DNA of 64,000 bases from positions 496,001-560,000 of the forward strand of contig NZ_JACHWY010000001.1 of NCBI RefSeq assembly GCF_014191715.1, given 5' to 3'. Source of the stretch: Litorivivens lipolytica. GTDB lineage: Bacteria; Pseudomonadota; Gammaproteobacteria; Pseudomonadales; Spongiibacteraceae. A program made the position numbers and the translations under genes. Numbering within the stretch: position 1 is the stretch's first letter; every line of letters begins with the position of its first letter. The notes below the pieces were generated by a model. It made no database searches. It saw nothing but the letters and a program-made list of their open reading frames with translations, and was not told the DNA's origin. Positions 1-11,211 of this stretch are shown in pieces.

Positions 1-2
1 GC

Positions 3-665
3 GGGCTGATTATGGCGGGCACTTTTATTAGCGATCATATTGCGTCGCTACACCAGACGCCGTCTTATGCCGCCTGGTGCACCCAAGCTGATATGGAACC
101 CGTTTACCGCTACCACAAAACCGTTTTGCAGATTTTGCAGTATCGCAACCCCCGCAAGCGTTGGCTGCTCAAGGCGCCCGAACATCAGGTCCATTTGCAG
201 ACCTTGCTGAAGGTGTATCCCGACGCGAGAATTGTGCAAACTCACCGTGACCCCATCAAGTGCATGGCGTCCACGACCAGCCTCATGGGTACGCTGTATT
301 ACATGCGCAGTGATCAAGTCTTCAATGCGGCTGTGTTTGAAAATATCATTATGGGTGAGGCGACGGCGAAGCGGCTCGAAAACGTGATGGATCAGCGTGA
401 GCAAGGCATCGTGCTTGCAAAAAATATCACGGACTCTCGTTATCAAGATCTGATGGATCAGCCGATGGCGTGTATTCGAGGCATCTATAAACATTTTGGT
501 CTGGCGCTTGAGCCAGAAACAGAGCAGCGCATGTTGAGCTATCTCGAGCGTAAGCCTAAAGGCAAGTTCGGTCAGCACAGTTATACTGTTGACGAGTCTC
601 GAAGCAGTGAGCGCGTTTTGTTTAAGCGCTATCAAGCCTGTTATCGGGTGCCAGACGAAGTTTGA
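3..665 (+). CDS. Sulfotransferase family protein, 5'-truncated by the window edge
   Basis: The reading frame is open to the first bases of the window, so this is the C-terminal ~220 residues of a longer protein. The segment RWLLKAPEHQ followed by RIVQTHRDP is the pattern of the PAPS-dependent sulfotransferase family (Sulfotransfer_3 type), in which the HRDP stretch contributes to 3'-phosphate binding. The N-terminal P-loop-like PAPS motif lies outside the window. The family transfers sulfate from PAPS to hydroxyl or amino groups; many marine bacterial members have no known acceptor. The gene ends in TGA 20 bases before a small membrane protein gene on the same strand. The family call is firm; the substrate is unknown. 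Confidence 0.75.
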   Translation, partial: GLIMAGTFISDHIASLHQTPSYAAWCTQADMEPVYRYHKTVLQILQYRNPRKRWLLKAPEHQVHLQTLLKVYPDARIVQTHRDPIKCMASTTSLMGTLYYMRSDQVFNAAVFENIIMGEATAKRLENVMDQREQGIVLAKNITDSRYQDLMDQPMACIRGIYKHFGLALEPETEQRMLSYLERKPKGKFGQHSYTVDESRSSERVLFKRYQACYRVPDEV

Positions 666-684
666 TGACGGAATAAATGAGGCG

Positions 685-972
685 ATGAGCTTACGTTACT
701 CACTGATAGGCAGCATGCTGATTCTGATTGCCTACGGCGTGTTGTGCTACATGAAAACGGGTGAAGTATTGCAATCCCAGCTTGGCACGATTGTTCGGTG
801 TGAGCAGTTGGCTGGGGCAACGGATACTGTCTATCACACGACGGTTCGCACCGAGAATGGACAATATTTAATCGCCAAGCTGGCAGATTGCCAGGGCAGT
901 GAGACCATAAATGTTTTGGTTAAGCGCGGCGCCCTGTTTTTTAATACTGTGTACGAGGCTGTACCGCGCTAG
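685..972 (+). CDS. Small single-pass membrane protein of unknown function
   Basis: This is a 95-residue protein. I place the start at ATG 685 because GAGG lies just upstream and a hydrophobic segment (about residues 7-23) follows directly; an upstream in-frame start at 589 would overlap the sulfotransferase by about 75 bases. After the membrane helix comes a ~70-residue polar domain, probably periplasmic, with two cysteines (in VRCEQ and ADCQG). I do not recognise a family. It lies 19 bases after the sulfotransferase stop and may be cotranscribed with it. Its 3' end converges with the next gene with only 5 bases between them. Confidence 0.5.
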   Translation: MSLRYSLIGSMLILIAYGVLCYMKTGEVLQSQLGTIVRCEQLAGATDTVYHTTVRTENGQYLIAKLADCQGSETINVLVKRGALFFNTVYEAVPR

Positions 973-977
973 CGCGC

Positions 978-1331
978 TCAGGACTTCATATTCTCAGGGC
1001 CCCAGAAGGCTCGCATTGAACAGACCTTGCCGTCGGCGTTGAATTTGAACACGTCAATGACATCAATGGTCATACCGGAGGCATCGACCTGAAAGGGGAA
1101 AGCTACCTCATCGCCGGCGCAACGCGGGTCGCCTGACAGGTTCAGCTTGATTTTGCCAAGGCTGGGCTCGTAGAACTTAACAATTGCCTCCATGCCCTTG
1201 TGGATGTCAGAGCCTACCGGGTCTTCGACCGTTGCATCTTCGGCATACAAATCTCGAATAATATTCATATCACCGCTGGCAAAAGCCTCGACGTAGCGGT
1301 GTACGGCAGCAATCTTATCGGTATTTTCCAT
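978..1331 (-). CDS. Steroid delta-isomerase-like protein (SnoaL/NTF2 fold)
   Basis: This 117-residue protein closely follows bacterial delta5-3-ketosteroid isomerases, which shift the C5-C6 double bond of 3-oxo-5-ene steroids into conjugation. The catalytic set can be placed: Tyr13 (VHRYVEAF), Asp37 within ATVEDPVG, and Asp93 within VIDVFKF. The C-terminal MRAFWGPEN resembles the MRALFGEKN end of the Comamonas testosteroni enzyme. Length fits the family (about 125 residues). It is divergent from katG and has its own upstream promoter candidate. Steroid activity is inferred from these residues; other NTF2-fold isomerases or hydratases could share part of the pattern. A P450 and an alpha-methylacyl-CoA racemase within 12 kb support a steroid or sterol context. 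Confidence 0.72.
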   Translation of the reverse strand: MENTDKIAAVHRYVEAFASGDMNIIRDLYAEDATVEDPVGSDIHKGMEAIVKFYEPSLGKIKLNLSGDPRCAGDEVAFPFQVDASGMTIDVIDVFKFNADGKVCSMRAFWGPENMKS

Positions 1332-1357
1332 GTCTTCTTCCTCTGATGGTTCACTTC

Positions 1358-1386
1358 AGTATAGAGACGCCTCCAATTCACCAAAA
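1358..1386 (-). promoter_or_regulatory. Candidate sigma70 promoter of the steroid isomerase gene
   Basis: On the minus strand TATACT (complement of 1358-1363) is a good -10 hexamer, with a weak TTTTGG at -35 spacing (complement of 1381-1386, 17-base spacer). It lies about 27 bases upstream of the ATG at 1331. Confidence 0.35.
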
Positions 1387-1455
1387 TAGCGAAATCGGCC
1401 AGCCTGACTGGCACGTATGCAAGCTCAGGTTTGGCGAAATCTGCACACAGCGACG

Positions 1456-1470
1456 GTAAAAGTTTTTTAC
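1456..1470. promoter_or_regulatory. Short inverted repeat in the ksi-katG divergent region
   Basis: GTAAAA and TTTTAC form a perfect 6-base inverted repeat around a 3-base centre, about 97 bases upstream of the katG start. It lies in the 235-base divergent region and could be a regulator site or chance. No clear OxyR consensus was found here. Confidence 0.2.
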
Positions 1471-1473
1471 TAG

Positions 1474-3744
<2,271 letters not shown>

Positions 3745-3774
3745 ACGCCTGTCTTACCGGGGAAACCGAGCGGG

Positions 3775-3792
3775 TTGAGCGCTGTCGCTCAA
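3775..3792. terminator. Hairpin 30 bases after katG, no T tract
   Basis: TTGAGCG and CGCTCAA form a perfect 7-bp stem with a CTGT loop. It follows the katG stop but lacks a T run, so it may be a weak terminator or a transcript-end stabiliser. A TATACT -10 box for the next gene follows at 3813-3818. Confidence 0.35.
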
Positions 3793-3847
3793 TTCCGGTC
3801 GCGGGAACGCGCTATACTGCGGTTTTCCCTGTGAGGGCTGTTCGACA

Positions 3848-4459
3848 GTGAACGACCTGATAGATGACTGGCAATATGTACTCAGTTTCTGGTTTGGCGA
3901 GTCAGCTGATGATGGTCAGGTGGCGGCCGAATTCAGCCAGCTGTGGTGGGGAAAATCTGAGGACAACGACCATCTGATCTGGGCCAAGTTTTCCCATCGG
4001 GTTGAGCAAGCCAGTGCGGGTAGCCTGACACACTGGCTGGAACAACCGGAAGGGCGCTTGGCCGCAATTATTCTGATTGACCAGTTCCGGCGCAATATCT
4101 ATCGCGACAAGCCCGAGGCCTTTGCGGAGGACTCTCTAGCCTTACGCTGGTGTCGAGAAGGTTTGGCGCAGAACGTGGATTCATTGTTGAGGCCGATAGA
4201 GCGGGTGTTTTTTTATTTGCCGTTGGAGCACTCTGAGTCGATCAGTGATCAGGAGGAGTCCATGCGCCAATTCGCGCGCCTGCGAGATGAATCAGCCCCG
4301 CCTTTGCGCCCGTTGTTTGATAATTTTTATGACTTTGCGCGTCGTCACTACGACATCATCGCGCGCTTTGGACGCTTTCCCCATCGCAATGCCGTTCTCG
4401 GCCGCGATTCGACGCCAGAAGAAATTGCCTTTCTGCGGCAACCGGGTTCGTCTTTCTGA
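3848..4459 (+). CDS. DUF924 family protein
   Basis: This 203-residue protein starts at GTG 3848, with TATACT at 3813-3818 a plausible -10 upstream. The order VLSFWFGE near the N-terminus, then ILIDQFRRNIYR, then FFYLPLEHSE, then a C-terminal segment with RFGRFPHRN, is the signature of DUF924 proteins. These are all-helical and TPR-like in predicted fold, and cytosolic. No biochemical role is established for the family. It converges with the glutamate dehydrogenase gene, with only 7 bases between stops. The family call is strong; function is unknown. Confidence 0.85.
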   Translation: MNDLIDDWQYVLSFWFGESADDGQVAAEFSQLWWGKSEDNDHLIWAKFSHRVEQASAGSLTHWLEQPEGRLAAIILIDQFRRNIYRDKPEAFAEDSLALRWCREGLAQNVDSLLRPIERVFFYLPLEHSESISDQEESMRQFARLRDESAPPLRPLFDNFYDFARRHYDIIARFGRFPHRNAVLGRDSTPEEIAFLRQPGSSF

Positions 4460-4466
4460 CTTCAGA

Positions 4467-7400
4467 TCAGGCAGCCAGACGTCCAAGTTGACGCAGAATA
4501 ACGGATAGACTCATATAGTCTGCCTGTTGACCACTGCGCACTTCGGCGATCAAGTCTCGCAGATAGTCGGTTTGCACGCTGTGTTGTTCCACCCAGCCCT
4601 GAATTTCTTTCACCGGGTCGCCCTTGCGTTTGATCTCGCCTGCCACGCGCGCACACAAATCGCGGTGTCGTTGATACAGATCGTCGCGCAAGGCATTGCG
4701 GGCGAGGGCGTGCCACCGGGTTTCCGCCTCAAGCTGTTCAATTTGGCGTCGTACCCACGTGATTTCCAGTGAATCTGCCAGCTGAAAATACAGGGTGGCC
4801 GCCAGCTCAGCATCCGCCTGAGTCTGCTCCTTGAGCCAGGTAATGTCCGGGGCGGCGTAAAGGGCCTTGAGCGTAACGACTCGACGGGCCAATGATTCCG
4901 GAACCCCCTCGCTTTGGTAATGCTGAAGTTTATCGTTGAGCAGGTTGACCTCATCTCGGCTCAGGTAGCGATCAATGTTATCTGCCAGCAGCTGAACTTC
5001 CGGCTGGTAACGGTCGATCAGTGAACGAATATCGGTCAGCGGCAGCTTGCTGTTCAGCAACCAGAGGGTGACATGTTTGATCAGACGGCGAGTTTCCAGC
5101 ATCATTTTCAGCTGCAAACTTGCGTCGATCTGGTTATCCAGAGTTTCCAGTTCCTTCCAGAGATCGCGCAAACCGAATAGATCCCTAGCGATGGTGTAGG
5201 CTCGGGCCATATCCTCAAAGCTGTTGCCCAGTTCATCGTTGAGCCGGTGGGCAAAGGCATTGCCCATGCGATTTACCAGGCTGTTGGTAATGACCGTGCA
5301 GATGATTTCCCGCCACAGTCGGTGTTTCGGAATCTGCTTTTCGAACTTTTCCACCAGTAGCGGCGGGAAATAGTGCACTAATTCCTGAGCAAGGTAGGGA
5401 TCTTCCGGTACCGAGGAATTCAGCAGCAGCTTGTTGATGTGGATTTTTGCGTAGGACATCAGGCAAGCCAGTTCCGGCCGGGTAAGACCTTCCCCCGCAG
5501 AGCGCCTTGTTTGCAGGCCTTTTTCGTCGGGCAGGTTTTCCAGCTTGCGGTCGAGCCCTGCGTCGCGCTCCAGTATACGAATCAGTTCAGATTGTTCGCC
5601 GAGCCGCTCCGGGGCCTGCATGGACAGCATACTGATGGCCTGTGTCTGCAAGTAATTGTTGCGCAGCACATTGTGTTCAACGGCCGAGGTCATGCGGCGC
5701 AGCAATTGATTGCGCTCTTTCTGTTTGAGTCTGCCCTCAGCGACAATCTGGTTAAGCAGAATTTTGATGTTAACTTCGTTATCCGAGGAATCGACGCCCG
5801 CGGAGTTGTCGATAAAGTCAGAGTTGCAGCGTCCGCCGTGTCGACAGTATTCGATGCGACCGGCTTGGGTTAGACCGAGATTGCCGCCTTCGCCGACAAC
5901 GGCGCATTGCAGTTCGCTGCCGTTGACGCGAATGGCGTCATTCGCGCGGTCGCCGACTTGCTGGTGAGTTTCCGTCTCCGCTTTGACGTAGGTGCCGATA
6001 CCGCCATTCCATAACAGGTCGACCTGTGCCTTGAGCAGCGCATGAATCAGCTCATCCGGGGTGTAATTGCCGGGTTCCAGGCCGAGTGATTCACAGGCTT
6101 CGGGGCTGGGGGAAATGCTTTTTTCTTTGCGTGAATACAGCGCGCCGCCTTTAGACAACAGGCGCTTGTCGTAATCCTCCCAGCTGGAGCGGGGCAATTT
6201 GAACAGGCGCTCCCGTTCTTTCCAGGTCGTCTCGGGGTTCGGGTTGGGATCGATAAATATATGCAGGTGATTAAAGGCTGCTTTCAGACAGATATGCTTG
6301 GACAGCAACATGCCGTTGCCAAATACATCGCCCGCCATATCACCGATACCAAGTACGCTGAAATCCTCGCGCTGGATGTCCTTGCCGAGTTCGCGGAAGT
6401 GCCGTTTGACGGCTTCCCAGGCACCTTTAGCGGTTATGCCCATTTTCTTGTGGTCATAGCCGTTGGAACCGCCGGACGCGAAGGCATCGCCAATCCAGAA
6501 ATCAAATTCCGCTGAAATGCTATTGGCTATATCGGAGAAGGTGGCAGTGCCTTTGTCGGCGGCAACGACCAGATAGGGGTCATCATCGTCGTGACAGACC
6601 AGCTTGTCTGGGCGGGTGACCTTATTTTTCACCAGATTATCGGTGATGGACAGCATGGCGCGAATAAAGGTTTTATAGCACTCGATCACTTCGTCCTGAA
6701 TCGCCTGGCGATCTCCCTGCGCCGGCAGGTCACGGCAGACAAAACCACCCTTGGCGCCGACAGGCACGATTACCGCATTTTTTACCATCTGCGATTTCAC
6801 AAGCCCGAGCACTTCGGTGCGGAAATCCTCCGGCCTATCTGACCAACGCAAGCCACCGCGTGCAACCTTGTCTCCGCGCAGATGAACCGCTTCGACCTTG
6901 GGTGAATGGACCCAGATTTCGTAGCGTGGGCGCGGGGCTGGGGCTTCCGGAATATCGCGCGGGGAAAATTTAAACACGTAAACGGATTGTTGATCCTCCA
7001 GAAAAAAGTTGCTCCGCAAGGTCGCCAGTATCAGATGCTTGATAGACCGGATAAGGCGATCGGCATCCAGACTCTGTACGCTTTCCAAACCGATATGCAA
7101 CTGCTCTATCAGCTTTTGACAGCGAGTGTCGCGGTCTTTTACCTGAGGTGAAAAGCGGGCATGAAACAGGTCAATTAGCAGCCGTGCGAGACTACCGTTT
7201 TCCACGAGCAGGCGACTCAAATATTGTTGTTCGAAGTTGTTGCCCAGCTGTTTCAGATACCGACAATAAGCGCGGAGCAGGGCGGCCTCACGCCAGTTAA
7301 CGTCTGCGCTAACGAGCAGGCGGTTGAACTCATCGTCGTCGCAGTAGTCCTGGTGAATGGCAACAAAGGCTTCCTCAAAGTGGCTGGAATCATTCCAGAA

Positions 7401-9254
7401 CACCTGATTCACATTTACCGCCATCTGGGCGCGGAAGTCCTGCACCCAGTAACAGGTGCCATCGGCTGCGGCGACGGGATAGAGGTCTTCCAATAACAGT
7501 CGCAAGCCAAGATTGTTTAGCCGTGGCTGAACATCAGACAGCGGCAGGGGCTGACTTTTAAAGTAACAGCGCAGCTCGACACGGTTTTCGAGTCGTGAAA
7601 TATCCCGGTAAAGGCGAACGGAAACGGGTTCTTCGGCGCGATGTAGTTTCTCCAGATGTTCGATGTCAGAGAGTGCTTTTTCCGGGTGCGTTTTGGCGGT
7701 ATAGGCCGCGGAAAAACCGTCAGCGTAATAACGGTAAATGGCTTGCGCCTGCTTGCGATCGTAGCGCTCGTAGATCAGAGTTTTAAGGCGGCTGTGCCAG
7801 CTTTCTGTGATCCCGGCGACGAGCGATTCTAGTGATTCGCTGTCAACGCGCAAGGGTGAATCCGGTTGCAGACGGGCGATTAATTGCAGGCGCGCCATCC
7901 GCGAATCAGTGAAGAAAATATTGAATTCACAGCTGGCGGCGTTCAGTGCGGTGGACACCACATTCTGAATGCGCTCGCGGACCTGCTGACTGTAATGTTC
8001 TCTCGGGATATAGACCAGAATGGAGTAGTAGCGCTGGAAGGGATCGGCGCGACTGAATACTCGCACACGATTATGTTCTTCAATCGCCAGTATGCCCATC
8101 GACGTGCGGTAGAGCCCTTTGGTGCTGCTCTGGAACAGCTCGTCCCGAGGAAAGGTTTCCAGAATCTGCAGCAGCATTTTGGCGTTGTGACTGCCCGCAG
8201 GAAAATGCGCCATATCCATGACCGCTTTGATGCGATCTGCCAGCAGCGGAATATCCAGTGCGCGACTGTTGTACGCAGCGCGTGTCATCAGCCCAAAGAA
8301 ACGGTGTTCGCCGATCAGCTTGCCCTGTTCGTCGTAGTCCTTGATGGCAATGTAATCCATGGGCACAAAGCGGCGCACGGGCGAGATATCGGTGGATTTT
8401 GTAATGGTGAGCACGCGGCTGCTGTTGAGATAACGCTCCAGCGTCTGCTGTCGTTCTTCGCTATCACGGATATGTTCCCAAGGGGCGGTGTCGAGTTTCA
8501 GGCCGAGACGGGATTGGGGAACCGCTTGCAGAAACGGTTTGCCGTCGCGCTCCAGCAAATTCAATTTCACATAGCCGATAAAGGTAATATTGTTTTCGGC
8601 TATCCAGCCCAGAAAATTGGTGACCTGACGACGGGCGCGGGGTTTCAAAGGCGCTTTGCTGTTCTGATAATACTCGCGGAGCTCGTGGGTTTTTTCACGC
8701 ATCGGCTGCCAATGGTCCACAACCACCTGAATATTAGCCAGAGTTTCCTTAACCCGTTGTTTGAGTTTGTTTGGCGGTAGGGCGTTTGCGGTGGGTTCCA
8801 ATTCGTAGCGGACAAAGGATTCCGCTTGATAGTCGGTTTTCCCCTGATCTTTTTTATCCAACGCCGTAATGCTCTGTAGCCGCCCGCGGCCATCGCGCTT
8901 GACCCAGAGTATGGGGTGGTTGGATTGGAGGAGGTTGTAGCCGCAGTCGTAAACCAGATTTGAGATGGAATCGAAGATAAAAGGAGTGTCTGTGGCGACC
9001 ATTTCAAATAATAGGGTGCCACGGCTTTCATCTTCCGTGATCTCAAGTTTTACACTGTTATTGCGCCGGGTGGCAGCGAGATCGAGGTGGTGCTGGGTAA
9101 TCTGAAACAGCTCAGCGCCGGTGCGCCGCTTCAGCTCCTGTTGGTCGATAACATCCCAATACCGGTCGGCGATCCGGATGAGCTGTTGCTGTTCCCTTTT
9201 TGAGGAGACAGTTTTGCGGATATAGGTGTGCAGCTTGCTCAGAGGTGATTTCAT
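4467..9254 (-). CDS. gdhB: NAD-specific glutamate dehydrogenase, large (180 kDa) type
   Basis: At about 1,595 residues this matches the large tetrameric NAD-GDH class found in Pseudomonas and relatives (GdhB/Gdh2). It oxidises glutamate to 2-oxoglutarate and ammonia, mainly for amino acid catabolism. A long regulatory N-terminal half with ACT-like segments precedes the catalytic core, which shows GGLRWSDRPEDFRTEVLGL, PVGAKGGF, GIGDMAGDVFGNGML and LLWNGGIGTYVKA. The C-terminal ~500-residue domain is typical of the class. Start choice is uncertain: ATG 9254 gives the reported end, while an in-frame GTG at 9278 would add 8 residues; neither has a strong ribosome site. The gene is monocistronic between a convergent DUF924 gene and an upstream P450. 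Confidence 0.95.
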   Translation of the reverse strand: MKSPLSKLHTYIRKTVSSKREQQQLIRIADRYWDVIDQQELKRRTGAELFQITQHHLDLAATRRNNSVKLEITEDESRGTLLFEMVATDTPFIFDSISNLVYDCGYNLLQSNHPILWVKRDGRGRLQSITALDKKDQGKTDYQAESFVRYELEPTANALPPNKLKQRVKETLANIQVVVDHWQPMREKTHELREYYQNSKAPLKPRARRQVTNFLGWIAENNITFIGYVKLNLLERDGKPFLQAVPQSRLGLKLDTAPWEHIRDSEERQQTLERYLNSSRVLTITKSTDISPVRRFVPMDYIAIKDYDEQGKLIGEHRFFGLMTRAAYNSRALDIPLLADRIKAVMDMAHFPAGSHNAKMLLQILETFPRDELFQSSTKGLYRTSMGILAIEEHNRVRVFSRADPFQRYYSILVYIPREHYSQQVRERIQNVVSTALNAASCEFNIFFTDSRMARLQLIARLQPDSPLRVDSESLESLVAGITESWHSRLKTLIYERYDRKQAQAIYRYYADGFSAAYTAKTHPEKALSDIEHLEKLHRAEEPVSVRLYRDISRLENRVELRCYFKSQPLPLSDVQPRLNNLGLRLLLEDLYPVAAADGTCYWVQDFRAQMAVNVNQVFWNDSSHFEEAFVAIHQDYCDDDEFNRLLVSADVNWREAALLRAYCRYLKQLGNNFEQQYLSRLLVENGSLARLLIDLFHARFSPQVKDRDTRCQKLIEQLHIGLESVQSLDADRLIRSIKHLILATLRSNFFLEDQQSVYVFKFSPRDIPEAPAPRPRYEIWVHSPKVEAVHLRGDKVARGGLRWSDRPEDFRTEVLGLVKSQMVKNAVIVPVGAKGGFVCRDLPAQGDRQAIQDEVIECYKTFIRAMLSITDNLVKNKVTRPDKLVCHDDDDPYLVVAADKGTATFSDIANSISAEFDFWIGDAFASGGSNGYDHKKMGITAKGAWEAVKRHFRELGKDIQREDFSVLGIGDMAGDVFGNGMLLSKHICLKAAFNHLHIFIDPNPNPETTWKERERLFKLPRSSWEDYDKRLLSKGGALYSRKEKSISPSPEACESLGLEPGNYTPDELIHALLKAQVDLLWNGGIGTYVKAETETHQQVGDRANDAIRVNGSELQCAVVGEGGNLGLTQAGRIEYCRHGGRCNSDFIDNSAGVDSSDNEVNIKILLNQIVAEGRLKQKERNQLLRRMTSAVEHNVLRNNYLQTQAISMLSMQAPERLGEQSELIRILERDAGLDRKLENLPDEKGLQTRRSAGEGLTRPELACLMSYAKIHINKLLLNSSVPEDPYLAQELVHYFPPLLVEKFEKQIPKHRLWREIICTVITNSLVNRMGNAFAHRLNDELGNSFEDMARAYTIARDLFGLRDLWKELETLDNQIDASLQLKMMLETRRLIKHVTLWLLNSKLPLTDIRSLIDRYQPEVQLLADNIDRYLSRDEVNLLNDKLQHYQSEGVPESLARRVVTLKALYAAPDITWLKEQTQADAELAATLYFQLADSLEITWVRRQIEQLEAETRWHALARNALRDDLYQRHRDLCARVAGEIKRKGDPVKEIQGWVEQHSVQTDYLRDLIAEVRSGQQADYMSLSVILRQLGRLAA

Positions 9255-9312
9255 CGCGTGCCCAAAAATGTCTTCCACAGCATGAGCTTAGTAGAAGACG
9301 CCGCGATTTCAA

Positions 9313-9352
9313 CCTCATTTGGTGAGGCAGGGCCCGCGCTTAGGCGGGCTCT
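9313..9352 (-). terminator. Two tandem hairpins at the 3' end of the P450 gene
   Basis: Read on the minus strand, a 9-bp stem (one G-U pair; arms 9344-9352 and 9329-9337) overlaps the P450 stop codon. It is followed by a CCTCA/TGAGG hairpin at 9313-9327. No T run follows, so a rho-independent function is only a guess; the pair may separate P450 and gdhB transcripts. Confidence 0.35.
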
Positions 9353-10557
9353 GGGTCAAAGGTGATGTGCAGGGTCTTCATGCTGTTGAGAAAGCTGGAG
9401 CGCATGTAGTTTGGCTTGTCAGCAAAGCGGGGGTTGCGCAATCGTGGAATCAATTCCTCAAACATCACATTCAATTCCAGCCTGGCAAGGTGAGAGCCTA
9501 GGCAGAAATGTTCGCCAATGCCGAAGGATCGATGTTCCTTGGCATTGCTGCGGTGAATATCAAAGCGGTTGGGGTCGCTAAAATAATCTTCGTCGCGGTT
9601 GGCTGAGGTGTAGTACATCACAACCTTGTCGCCTTTGCGCATTTGCTGGCCGCCAAGCTCGACATCGTGCATGACCGTGCGACGGAATTGCATGACTGCC
9701 GGTTCGTAGCGAAGAAACTCCTCCACGGCATTGGGAATCAGTGAGGGGTTTTCCACCAGTTCCTGCAGCTGGTCCGGGTGCTCGATCAGCAGTTTCATGC
9801 CGTTGGCGGTGACCGTACGGGTCGTTTCATTGCCGGCTACCAGCAGCATCAGGAAGAACTGGGCAAATTCATCGTCAGTTAACTGTTCACCGTCGACGGT
9901 GCCTGTTACCAGCATATCTACCAGGTTGTCGCCGGGGTTGGCGCGGTGGTTTTCGAGAATCTTGTAGCCATAGGTGTAAATTTCGGCGGCGGCTGCCATG
10001 CCTTCCTCGGCCGAGGTAGACAGGTCCGGGTCATCGGCGCCGATCATCACGTTGGTGTTATGGAAGATCATATGACGATCTTCCTGGGCCACGCCCATCA
10101 ACTCGCAGATCACCTGCAGGGGCAGTTCGGCGGCGACTTCAGAGACAAATTCGCACTCGCCCCGTTGTGCGACTTTGTCGATGATGGCTTTCGCCATTTC
10201 GCGGATATGGGTCAATTTGGCCTCGACCACGCGAGGAATAAACGCCTTGTTAACGATGCGGCGGTATTTCAGATGATCAGGCGGATCCATGTTCAGAATC
10301 ATCATGGATTGCATGGCCACTTCTTCGTCGGTCATTTCATTGGACAGCGCCGTGCGAGCCGCGGACGAGAATATCTCAGGGTGCTTCGAAATATACTGCA
10401 GATCGTCGTATTTGCTGACCACCCAGTAGCCCACGTTAGTGATGGGGTCTTCCTGCCAGTAAACCGGGCGCTCGTTTCGCAACTGGGCAAAGTGCTCGTG
10501 CGGTATCCCGTCTTTGTAGGTGTCGGGGTCAAGGAGGTTCAGGTGCGGGCAGCTCAT
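9340..10557 (-). CDS. Cytochrome P450, steroid/terpene-type bacterial class I
   Basis: This is a 405-residue soluble P450. The haem loop SFGIGEHFCLGSHLAR supplies thiolate ligand Cys352. The I-helix AGNETT (residues 241-246) carries the oxygen-activating acid/Thr pair, and the ExxR pair is Glu280/Arg283. The C-terminal MRSSFLNSMK resembles the MRS-F-G-K segment common in CYP125/CYP142-like and related steroid or terpene hydroxylases, which need a separate ferredoxin and reductase; none lies next to it. It is the first gene after a 16-base palindrome at 10610-10625. A substrate such as a sterol side chain or terpene is inferred from the C-terminal motif and the nearby isomerase and racemase, not shown. 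Confidence 0.9.
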   Translation of the reverse strand: MSCPHLNLLDPDTYKDGIPHEHFAQLRNERPVYWQEDPITNVGYWVVSKYDDLQYISKHPEIFSSAARTALSNEMTDEEVAMQSMMILNMDPPDHLKYRRIVNKAFIPRVVEAKLTHIREMAKAIIDKVAQRGECEFVSEVAAELPLQVICELMGVAQEDRHMIFHNTNVMIGADDPDLSTSAEEGMAAAAEIYTYGYKILENHRANPGDNLVDMLVTGTVDGEQLTDDEFAQFFLMLLVAGNETTRTVTANGMKLLIEHPDQLQELVENPSLIPNAVEEFLRYEPAVMQFRRTVMHDVELGGQQMRKGDKVVMYYTSANRDEDYFSDPNRFDIHRSNAKEHRSFGIGEHFCLGSHLARLELNVMFEELIPRLRNPRFADKPNYMRSSFLNSMKTLHITFDPEPA

Positions 10558-10609
10558 GGCGGTCTCCGTGCAGGCAGGTGTTATTGGTTTTAGTGCTGCC
10601 TTGATACTG

Positions 10610-10625
10610 ACTAATGACCATTAGT
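10610..10625. promoter_or_regulatory. Perfect palindrome upstream of the P450 gene, candidate operator
   Basis: ACTAATG and CATTAGT are perfect 7-base arms around a 2-base centre (AC), 52 bases upstream of the P450 ATG. Size and symmetry suit a TetR- or MarR-type dimer. No such regulator gene lies next to it, so the cognate protein would be encoded elsewhere. Confidence 0.5.
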
Positions 10626-10712
10626 TTTGCAATCCCGCCGGTCCAGAAAGTCAGCCCAGAAACCGTTTTGCCCATGAAATTTTCTTAATGCTGATGCTGC
10701 CGGAAAGCCTCG

Positions 10713-11153
10713 CTACCACTCACCGCTATTGGGCATCGACTGCCAGGGTTCTTTAGGGGGCAGGGCGTCGCCTTTCTGCAACAGCTCAATGGAGATGTTG
10801 TCGGGCGAGCGCACAAAAGCCATATGGCCATCACGCGGTGGACGGTTGATGGTGACGCCGCCTTTTTGGAGTTTGTCGCAGAGTGCGTAAATATCCTCGA
10901 CCAGAAAGGCTAGGTGGCCAAAGTTTCGGCCCCCGGAATAGCTCTCCGGATCCCAGTTGTAGGTCAGTTCGAGGGTGGGGCGTTTTTCTTTCTGGGCCTG
11001 CTCTTCATCATCCGGTGCGGCGAGGAAAATCAGAGTAAAGCGGCCCTTGTCGTTATCGTAGCGGGAGATTTCCTTCATCCCCAGCAGATCGCAGTAGAAA
11101 TTCAGGCTCGCGTCGATATCGCTGACGCGAACCATGGTGTGCAGATACTTCAT
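10713..11153 (-). CDS. gloA: Lactoylglutathione lyase (glyoxalase I)
   Basis: This 146-residue VOC-fold enzyme isomerises the hemithioacetal of methylglyoxal and glutathione to S-lactoylglutathione. All four metal ligands of the GloA family can be matched: His5 (LHTMVRV), Glu62 (LELTYNW), His80 (FGHLAF) and Glu123 (SIELL). ELTYNW is characteristic of true glyoxalase I rather than other VOC proteins. A short insertion around residues 47-57 (DDEEQAQKEK) makes it slightly longer than the E. coli enzyme. It follows the MDR reductase on the same strand after 58 bases and could be cotranscribed with it. Confidence 0.88.
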   Translation of the reverse strand: MKYLHTMVRVSDIDASLNFYCDLLGMKEISRYDNDKGRFTLIFLAAPDDEEQAQKEKRPTLELTYNWDPESYSGGRNFGHLAFLVEDIYALCDKLQKGGVTINRPPRDGHMAFVRSPDNISIELLQKGDALPPKEPWQSMPNSGEW

Positions 11154-11211
11154 GTTGGCCTCGGCGTGATTCGGTGGAAAGCTGGAAAACTAGTGCCAGC
11201 CTTCCCGAGTG

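Noticed and set aside
48-635. Long open frame on the minus strand opposite the sulfotransferase
   Set aside because: It is antisense to a clear sulfotransferase frame, has no family motif and no ribosome site.
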